Positions 32,961 through 38,001 of a stretch of DNA of 38,001 bases are shown piece by piece. A program made the position numbers and the translations under genes. The DNA is from Albimonas pacifica (lineage in GTDB: Bacteria > Pseudomonadota > Alphaproteobacteria > Rhodobacterales > Rhodobacteraceae). The stretch covers positions 1 through 38,001 of the forward strand of contig NZ_FOQH01000017.1 in NCBI RefSeq assembly GCF_900113695.1. The letters run 5' to 3'. Each line of letters opens with the position of its first letter. Within the stretch, counting starts at the first letter, position 1. Under the pieces are notes generated by a model that did no database searches, was not told where the DNA came from, and worked only from the letters and a program-made list of their open reading frames with translations.

Positions 32961-32968
32961 ATGCATGA

Positions 32969-33358
32969 TCATTTAAGAAGCGAAATGACCCCAAGTACGA
33001 TCCCAATTGCGCCAAGGCCTACCGACCAAACAGCGAGCCACGCCGGGATATAGATCCGGGGATCCGGCGTCCGAAGGTACCAGCGCATCTTGCCAAACCA
33101 TCCGAGCGCTTGGAGATCGAAATTCAGGCGTTCGCCCTTTTCCACTCCGAGCGCCTGCCTCGCATCAAAGGCCATGTAGATCGCGCTGTCATCATCGTGG
33201 CCAAGAATAACCGTATCGTATGACCTCGATCGATCAGCCGTGTTTGTTACTCGAGCGACACCGTATCGACCAATTCCGCTTCGATGTGAGTGATGCACTC
33301 GAACAATCGAATTTCCCCATTCGCTTCGATCAAGCCCTTTGACTTCAAGTTGCGGCAT
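32969..33358 (-). CDS. Unknown C-terminally membrane-anchored protein
   Basis: 129 aa. The N-terminal 95 residues look like a soluble beta-rich domain (GRYGVARVTNTADRSRSYDTV, AIYMAFDARQALGVEKGERL). Residues 104-128 (IPAWLAVWSVGLGAIGIVLGVISLL) are one membrane helix, so the domain probably faces the cytoplasm. ATG 33358 is preceded by AGGGA. G+C is lower than in the flanking phage genes. It may be an added moron gene, such as a superinfection-exclusion factor, but this is inference. No family is recognised. Confidence 0.55.
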   Translation of the reverse strand: MPQLEVKGLDRSEWGNSIVRVHHSHRSGIGRYGVARVTNTADRSRSYDTVILGHDDDSAIYMAFDARQALGVEKGERLNFDLQALGWFGKMRWYLRTPDPRIYIPAWLAVWSVGLGAIGIVLGVISLLK

Positions 33359-33432
33359 GCTGCTGTCCCTACTGAACTTGGCACACCATACACCTCATGC
33401 GCGGCCGGCAAAAAGATCGTAACTGCCCGAAG

Positions 33433-33651
33433 CTATGTGTTCCGCTGCAGCCGTTCGAACAGCCGCCGCAGGACGTAGGACCGCGCTATGCTCACCACGG
33501 TGAACACCGCGCCCATCTTCAGGTTCTGGGCCAGCGTCGTGTGCAGCCCGAAGATCGGAAAGATCAGGATCTGCGTGACCACGGCGACGCCGTAGCCGAC
33601 GATCACATTGGCGACGGACTCGACCAGCGACATGAGGCGGGATTGCTTCAT
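33433..33651 (-). CDS. DUF7220-like small membrane protein
   Basis: 72 aa with two hydrophobic segments (about 13-33 and 43-60: VANVIVGYGVAVVTQILIFPIFG, then NLKMGAVFTVVSIARSYVLRR). The pattern, including the conserved SYVLRRLFE, is common to small membrane proteins of Rhodobacterales and Rhizobiales phages next to methyltransferase genes. It starts ten bases after the methyltransferase stop. Function unknown. Confidence 0.7.
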   Translation of the reverse strand: MKQSRLMSLVESVANVIVGYGVAVVTQILIFPIFGLHTTLAQNLKMGAVFTVVSIARSYVLRRLFERLQRNT

Positions 33652-33660
33652 GTCGCCGCC

Positions 33661-34842
33661 TCATCCATCGGCCAGCAATTCAGCCGCGAGAGTTCGCAGC
33701 GCATGCGCTGCAACCAGCGGGACCACGCCGTTGCCACAGAGCCGAAGCCGGTCCACCCGGTGGGCCAGCCCATCAGCGCCTCGACGAACAGCGGGTTCAA
33801 GGTCCGGCGCGGCTCGGAGGTATCGCGCCCAGCCATCGGCGTCACCAGAACCTGGCGGCCAAGCAGGCCGTTCACCGGCGTGTTCGCTAATGTCGTCGCC
33901 CCATCCTTGTGATCGCGCGCCGTCGGCGTCATCCACATCCCGGCCGCATGGGTCAGGTCGGCTGTCCGCCGGTTGCCCGCGCTCGGTTTGCAGCCGTCGC
34001 TGGCCATCGGCGTCGGCCAGTCCCTCGCCAGCTGGTCCAGACCCTTCTCGTCCCTCCGCGCGCCACCCCTGCTGCGAAAGCTGTCGGTCTGCGGCGTCGG
34101 CCACATCGCGGCCGTCGTCGCGAGGTTCATCCCGTGCTGCCCCGCTGCCTGCGACGGCGTTGGCTTCGTCTGCCGGTTCTCGTTGGCGCTGGCCCGGGGC
34201 GTCGGCCAGAGCCGCAGCAGTTCCGTTCGGTTCCCGCCACTCGACCGGGTGCCAGAGCAGGCGCGCGGGGTCGGCCAGTTCGTCCCCCTCGCGGATGGCG
34301 AGGATGAACAGCCGCTCGCGCTTGTGCGGTGCGCCGACTTCCGCCGCCGTGAAGAGGCCTGCCGCAAGCTTGTAGCCCATGCCGACCAGTCCTGCGGCGA
34401 CTTCGGGGAAGCCGAGGCGGAGATGATGGCCGACATTCTCGAGGAAGACGAAGGGCGGCTCGATCTCGCCGATGATGCGGGCGACATGCGGCCAGAGGTG
34501 CCGCGGATCGTCTGCACCCCGGCGCTTGCCCGCGACGGAGAACGGCTGGCACGGATAGCCCGCAGTGACGATGTCCACCGCGCCGCGCCAAGGGCGGCCG
34601 TCGAAGGTGGCAACGTCGTCCCAGACAACAGCCTGATCCATGGACGCGTCTTCCATCCGCGCCACGAGAGTGGCTGCGGCATAGGTTTCCCGTTCAACAT
34701 GGCCCACAGCACGATATCCGGGGATGGCGATGGCGAGCCCGAGGTCGAGACCGCCCGCGCCGGAGCAGAGTGAGAGGCCGAAGAGGCATGCGTCTCCGGC
34801 CCCGGAAGCGCGTCCGGAGGAAGGTAAAGCCAGGTCATGCAT
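33661..34842 (-). CDS. DNA (cytosine-5) methyltransferase
   Basis: 393 aa from ATG 34842, one base after the upstream stop; an in-frame ATG at 34920 lies within the upstream gene. Motif I is GLSLCSGAGGLDLGL (22-36). Catalytic Cys98 lies in PCQPFSVAGKR, motif VI is ENVGHHLR (135-142), motif VIII is PHKRERLF, and GNGVVPLVAAH at the end is motif X. The target-recognition part is poor in complexity (repeated LADADGQRR-like text). No restriction enzyme gene lies near, so it is solitary. The likely role is to protect phage DNA from host restriction. Confidence 0.9.
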   Translation of the reverse strand: MHDLALPSSGRASGAGDACLFGLSLCSGAGGLDLGLAIAIPGYRAVGHVERETYAAATLVARMEDASMDQAVVWDDVATFDGRPWRGAVDIVTAGYPCQPFSVAGKRRGADDPRHLWPHVARIIGEIEPPFVFLENVGHHLRLGFPEVAAGLVGMGYKLAAGLFTAAEVGAPHKRERLFILAIREGDELADPARLLWHPVEWREPNGTAAALADAPGQRQREPADEANAVAGSGAARDEPRDDGRDVADAADRQLSQQGWRAEGREGSGPAGEGLADADGQRRLQTERGQPADSRPDPCGRDVDDADGARSQGWGDDISEHAGERPAWPPGSGDADGWARYLRAAPDLEPAVRRGADGLAHRVDRLRLCGNGVVPLVAAHALRTLAAELLADG

Positions 34843-34843
34843 G

Positions 34844-36220
34844 TCACGCGGCGGTCTTGCGCTTGCGCGCGGGTTCGGGGGCTGCGTCCGTTGCCGTGGC
34901 ATCGGCCGGGGCGTCGGCATCGTCGCCCAGCCGCTCGGTTCTCACCTGCGCGAAGGTCCGGCCGTCGCCATCGAGGATTGCCTCGCGCCCCGTGTCCGCC
35001 TGCCAGCGCTCCACGGCGACGTCGACATAGGCGGGGCTGATTTCCATCGCGAAGACGCGGCGGCCATTGGTTTCGCCCGCCATGATCTGCGAGCCCGAGC
35101 CCGAGAATGGCTCATAGCAGAGCCCGCCCCGGGCAACGTGCTGGCGCATCGGGATGCCGAAGGCGTCGAGCGGTTTCGGCGTCGGGTGGTCGGGCCGCTC
35201 GTCCTTGGCGAAGGACGGCATCTCCCAGGTCGAGGCCAGCGTCTGCTCGGCGACCTTTGGCGGGCGGTTCGGGCGGCGCCAGCCCATGAAACAGGGCTCG
35301 TGTTTCCAGAGGTAGTGGGACCGGGTCAGGACGCCGCGGTCCTTCACCCAGATGATCTGCTGGTGCACGAAGGCGCCCGCCTTCTCCCAGCAGGCTTCGA
35401 GCATCGCCTGGCGGCGCGAGGCGTGCCAGCAGTACCAGGCGGCATCCTCGGCGATGGCTTCCGCCACGGCTGCAGCGATGAACCCGTCATAGAGTTCGGC
35501 CCCCTGCGAACTGTCGTCCCAGGTCGTGCCGTAGGACGCCGACCAGTCCTTGTTGCGGGTCGGATGGTTCGAGCCGTCGTAGTCCACCAGATACGGCGGG
35601 TCGGTCGCGAACAGGATCGCCCGCTCGCCGTTCATCAGGCGGCGCACGTCGGCCGCGCTGGTGCTGTCGCCGCAGAGCAGCCGGTGGTCGCCTAGGATCC
35701 AGAGATCTCCGGTGCGCGACGCCGGGTTGCGCGGCGGCTCGGGGATGGTCACCGGCGGCACGGAGCCCCCGGCGCCACCGTCTTCCCCGTCGTCTTCCGC
35801 GACGTAGGCCAGCAGCTTGTCCAGCTCGCCATCCGAGAAGCCGACAAGCGACAGGTCGAAATCCTCGGCCAAGAGGTCGTTCAGTTCCGCCGACAGCAGC
35901 GCCTCGTCCCAGGTGCCGAGTTCGGTCAGCTTGTTGTCCGCGATCCGGTACGCCCGCCGCTGTGCCTCGGTCAGATGCCCGAGCACGATGACCGGGGCCT
36001 CGGTCAGCCCGAGCTGCGTCGCGGCGAGCACCCGGCCATGGCCCGCAATCAGCTCGCCGTCCTCGGCCACGAGGCAGGGCACGGTCCAACCGAACTCGGC
36101 CATGCTGGCGGCGATCTTCGCGACCTGGTCCGGCCCGTGCGCCTTCGCGTTCTTCGCGTAGGGCTGCAGGCGCGACAGCGGCCACGTCTCGATCGCGTCC
36201 GGGGCGAAGCTCAGCGTCAT
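34844..36220 (-). CDS. ParB-domain N4/N6 DNA methyltransferase
   Basis: 458 aa from ATG 36220; ATG 36340 is in frame but less likely. Residues 1-115 are a ParB/Srx-like nuclease fold (AGHGRVLAATQLG, 59-71). The methyltransferase has DPPY (207-210) followed by the SAM-binding EPFSGSGSQ (370-378), the order of beta-class N4-cytosine/N6-adenine enzymes. A charged Ala/Lys-rich tail ends the protein. Such proteins are common in phages of alphaproteobacteria. The IS1111-type element lies 240 bases upstream and may have displaced or changed its promoter. Confidence 0.9.
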   Translation of the reverse strand: MTLSFAPDAIETWPLSRLQPYAKNAKAHGPDQVAKIAASMAEFGWTVPCLVAEDGELIAGHGRVLAATQLGLTEAPVIVLGHLTEAQRRAYRIADNKLTELGTWDEALLSAELNDLLAEDFDLSLVGFSDGELDKLLAYVAEDDGEDGGAGGSVPPVTIPEPPRNPASRTGDLWILGDHRLLCGDSTSAADVRRLMNGERAILFATDPPYLVDYDGSNHPTRNKDWSASYGTTWDDSSQGAELYDGFIAAAVAEAIAEDAAWYCWHASRRQAMLEACWEKAGAFVHQQIIWVKDRGVLTRSHYLWKHEPCFMGWRRPNRPPKVAEQTLASTWEMPSFAKDERPDHPTPKPLDAFGIPMRQHVARGGLCYEPFSGSGSQIMAGETNGRRVFAMEISPAYVDVAVERWQADTGREAILDGDGRTFAQVRTERLGDDADAPADATATDAAPEPARKRKTAA

Positions 36221-36462
36221 GGTGGGCAAGGTTCCTCGGTCGGGTGGATGCCAGTGGCTTCCGGACTCCGGATGCCGTGCTGGACTCCACACGGGGTCCA
36301 GCGGCCACCAGCGGTGCCCGGTCGGAAGGCCAGCGTTCATTGGTGTTTGCGCGGGGCGCGCGTGGCTGCGGCTTCCGGGTGGCTTCCCAAAAATCCGGCC
36401 CTGTCGCTAGCGATGTGCCGCGCTTCGCCCGCCAGCATACGAAAACGCCCAGGAAGGACCCA
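36221..36462. other. Region between the methyltransferase gene and the IS element
   Basis: No gene is supported. A 33-codon minus-strand frame (starting MLAGEARHIASD) has no family match or good ribosome binding site. The stretch should hold the promoter of the methyltransferase operon, but no convincing -35/-10 pair was found. The left IS boundary lies within its last few bases. Confidence 0.45.
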
Positions 36463-36472
36463 ATGTTCGTTT
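36463..36472 (+). repeat. IS1111 left subterminal inverted repeat
   Basis: ATGTTCGTTT is the exact inverted complement of AAACGAACAT at 37986-37995. It lies about 80 bases before the transposase ATG. Confidence 0.8.
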
Positions 36473-36554
36473 CGGGGTGGCCCGTCTCCGTCGTGTTATG
36501 CCGGGGATTGCCCGTACGGCACGGAGCAGAGCCCCATACACGAGGAGACGAACC

Positions 36555-37688
36555 ATGGGAGAGGGTACAGCATTTGTCGGTCTGGACGTGCACAAAGAGA
36601 CGATCGCAGTGGCGGTGGCCGAGGACCGCCGCGGCGGCGAGGTACGCTATCTCGGCGAGATCGCGAACACGCGCGAGGCGATCCGCAAGCTGGTGGCGAA
36701 GTTGAGCAAGGCGCACGACACGCTGCATTTTTGTTACGAGGCCGGCCCCTGTGGCTACGGCATCCATCGCCAGCTGAGCGAGATGGGCCACGACTGCGAA
36801 CTGGTCGCGCCGTCGAAGACGCCCGCCCGCCCCGGCGACCGGGTCAAAACCGACCGCCGCGACGCGGTGCTGCTGGCGCGGCTGCACCGGGCCGGTGAGC
36901 TGACGCCGGTCTGGGTGCCGGACGAGGGCCACGAGGCGATGCGCGATCTGGTTCGCGCCCGCACCGCGGCCATGGAGAGCCTGCGCCGCGCCCGCCAGCA
37001 GCTCTCGGGCTTCCTGCTGCGCCACGACCGGGTCTTCCGGACGGGCTGCAACTGGACGAAGAAGCACCGCGTCTGGCTCTCGGGCCTGCGCTTCCAGCAT
37101 CCCGCCCACCAGATCGTGCTGCAGGAATACATCCACGCGGTCGACGACGCCGCGGCCCGGCTCGCCCGGATCGAGGGTCAGATCCGCACGCTCGTCCCGA
37201 TCTGGTCGCTGGCACCCGTGGTCGAGGCCATCCAGGCTATGCGCGGCGTCAGCTTCATCTCCGCCGTCACCGTGATGGCCGAGACCGGCGATCTCGGTCG
37301 CTTCGACAATCCCCGCCAGCTGATGAGCTGGCTCGGGCTCGTGCCGTCGGAATACTCGAGCGGCCCAAGGACGGCGCGGGGCGGCATCACCAAGGCTGGC
37401 TCGAAGGACGCGCGACGCATGCTGATCGAGGGCGCCTGGACCTATCGCTGCCACGCCGCGGTCGGAAAGGTGCACATGGCGCGGCTCGAAGGACTGCCGC
37501 AGGAGATCCGCGACATCGCCTGGAAAGCGCAGATCCGGCTCTGCGCCCGGTATCGCCGGCTCAGTGCGCGCGGCAAGCCCGCGACCCTGGTCGTCACCGC
37601 CATCGCCCGCGAACTGGCCGCCTTCATCTGGGCCATCGCCCGCATCGTCACCCCGAGCACACGCCCTGCAGCAGCGGCAGCTTGCTGA
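36555..37688 (+). CDS. IS110-family (IS1111 group) DEDD transposase
   Basis: 377 aa from ATG 36555 (ribosome binding site GAGGAGA). The N-terminal RuvC-like DEDD domain shows Asp11 (GLDVHK), Glu62 (CYEAGPCGYG), Asp100 and Asp103 (KTDRRDA). A coiled coil follows, then the Transposase_20 domain (about 210-300: IQAMRGVSFISAVTVMAETG, LVPSEYSSG). The serine in this last motif is the likely nucleophile, as described for IS621. The enzyme recombines a circular element into a target under the guidance of an element-encoded RNA. Length is near the family norm and no frameshift is seen, so it should be active. Confidence 0.93.
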   Translation: MGEGTAFVGLDVHKETIAVAVAEDRRGGEVRYLGEIANTREAIRKLVAKLSKAHDTLHFCYEAGPCGYGIHRQLSEMGHDCELVAPSKTPARPGDRVKTDRRDAVLLARLHRAGELTPVWVPDEGHEAMRDLVRARTAAMESLRRARQQLSGFLLRHDRVFRTGCNWTKKHRVWLSGLRFQHPAHQIVLQEYIHAVDDAAARLARIEGQIRTLVPIWSLAPVVEAIQAMRGVSFISAVTVMAETGDLGRFDNPRQLMSWLGLVPSEYSSGPRTARGGITKAGSKDARRMLIEGAWTYRCHAAVGKVHMARLEGLPQEIRDIAWKAQIRLCARYRRLSARGKPATLVVTAIARELAAFIWAIARIVTPSTRPAAAAAC

Positions 37689-37689
37689 G

Positions 37690-37910
37690 AAAAGAAAGGA
37701 GCTGACACCACCCGACATCCCCGGCGCGTGTCACTGGGGGCAGGGCCATCCGGGAATCCACGAGGTTCCTTTGTGGCCGGCGGTTCGCTCGGATCCGTCG
37801 ACGCCCGCAGGAAGACAGTCGGCAAGCCCAGGACGGATCAACGGTCATGCGGTACCCAACCCGCGCATCAGAGTGTGATCTACCGTCGTCTGAAGGCTCT
37901 GCCCCCAGCC
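37690..37910 (+). ncRNA. Candidate IS1111 guide RNA (bridge/seek RNA)
   Basis: The non-coding part after the transposase can fold into nested stems. The outer one pairs CTGGGGGCAGGGCC (37734-37747) with GGCTCTGCCCCCAG (37895-37908), 14 pairs including one G-U. Inside, GATCCGTC (37792-37799) pairs with GACGGATC (37832-37839), and ATGCG near 37846-37850 can pair with CGCAT near 37864. IS1111-group elements are known to carry their guide RNA in this 3' region. Boundaries and strand are inferred; the loops would hold the target- and donor-pairing guides. Confidence 0.65.
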
Positions 37911-37985
37911 ATGCGCGCCGCACACATCCACGACACCCGGCAGCGAAGACGGCGCCGGGTCATCGCATCGCGCGAAAAACTTGAC

Positions 37986-37995
37986 AAACGAACAT
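37986..37995 (-). repeat. IS1111 right subterminal inverted repeat
   Basis: AAACGAACAT mirrors the left repeat. Just before it, TTGACA (37981-37986) could serve as a -35 element when the element is circular and its ends are joined, a known feature of IS110-family circles. The partner -10 would come from the left end. Confidence 0.75.
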
Positions 37996-38001
37996 GAGAG
38001 G

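Larger units (their letters stand above)
8691..36220. mobile_element. Siphovirus-type prophage (late region and accessory genes)
   Basis: From TerS (31915) to the o-spanin (8691) the genes follow a siphophage order: packaging, portal, capsid, connectors, tail tube, chaperones, tape measure, tail tip, fibre, lysis. Accessory genes and two methyltransferases lie at 32028-36220. Integrase, repressor and replication genes are not in the window, so the true ends are unknown. A mer cassette interrupts the structural operon. Terminase, portal and capsid resemble lambda-like families, while the tail tip resembles gene transfer agents and Rhodobacterales phages. A full-length endolysin, spanins and terminase argue against a simple remnant. 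Confidence 0.85.
36463..37995 (+). mobile_element. IS110-family insertion sequence of the IS1111 group
   Basis: A DEDD transposase gene is framed by the subterminal inverted repeat ATGTTCGTTT (36463-36472) and AAACGAACAT (37986-37995). Subterminal repeats and a long 3' non-coding part (about 310 bases against about 90 at the 5' side) define the IS1111 group. The tips lie a few bases outside the repeats; the right tip is at or near the window edge. Such elements do not make regular target duplications. Confidence 0.85.

Noticed and set aside
35487-37718. 743-codon minus-strand open frame spanning the IS and the methyltransferase region
   Set aside because: It crosses the IS boundary and lies opposite or out of frame with two confident genes.

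Overview
The window is high-G+C DNA of an alphaproteobacterium, most likely from the Rhodobacterales (Paracoccus/Rhodobacter-like). The evidence is the prophage gene set (DUF6441, DUF6127, DUF7220 and DUF3489 proteins, and a GTA-like tail tip), the codon use, and a short mer operon of the alphaproteobacterial type. No tRNA, rRNA or CRISPR array was seen.

Layout, left to right. Positions 1-347 are the end of an IS66-family element (partial TnpA plus its terminal repeat). Positions 604-8583 hold five tightly packed minus-strand genes: a HelD/UvrD-like SF1 helicase, an unrecognised 295-aa protein, two different BrxC/BrxD-like P-loop ATPases and an Lhr-like SF2 helicase. They have their own promoter and visibly lower G+C than the DNA to the right. 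This is the best candidate in the window for an uncharacterised anti-phage (or other DNA-transaction) system. It resembles the ATPase-helicase cores of BREX type 2 (BrxD-BrxHI) and Shango, but lacks the other genes of both.

Positions 8691-31915 are the late operon of a lambda-like siphophage prophage, transcribed right to left: TerS, TerL, gpW-like joiner, portal, prohead protease fused to major capsid protein, DUF2190, head-tail joiner, DUF6441, tail completion protein, tail tube, a tail chaperone pair joined by a textbook -1 frameshift signal, tape measure, tail-tip proteins, a central tail protein with an inserted von Willebrand A domain, a fibre-like protein, a DUF6127 membrane protein, M15 endolysin and nested spanins. 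A complete mercury resistance cassette (merR divergent from merTPA, 21463-24146) sits inside this structural operon, and merR overlaps the next tail gene by four bases.

Positions 32028-36220 hold small phage accessory genes and two solitary DNA methyltransferases (a C5 enzyme and a ParB-domain N4/N6 enzyme). Positions 36463 to about 38001 are an IS1111-type IS110-family element with subterminal inverted repeats. Its 3' non-coding end can fold into nested long-range stems and probably encodes the guide (bridge/seek) RNA.

The whole reads as a prophage carrying two cargo blocks (metal resistance, putative defence) and bounded in this window by two insertion sequences. No integrase, repressor or replication gene is present, so the prophage ends lie outside the window or are lost.
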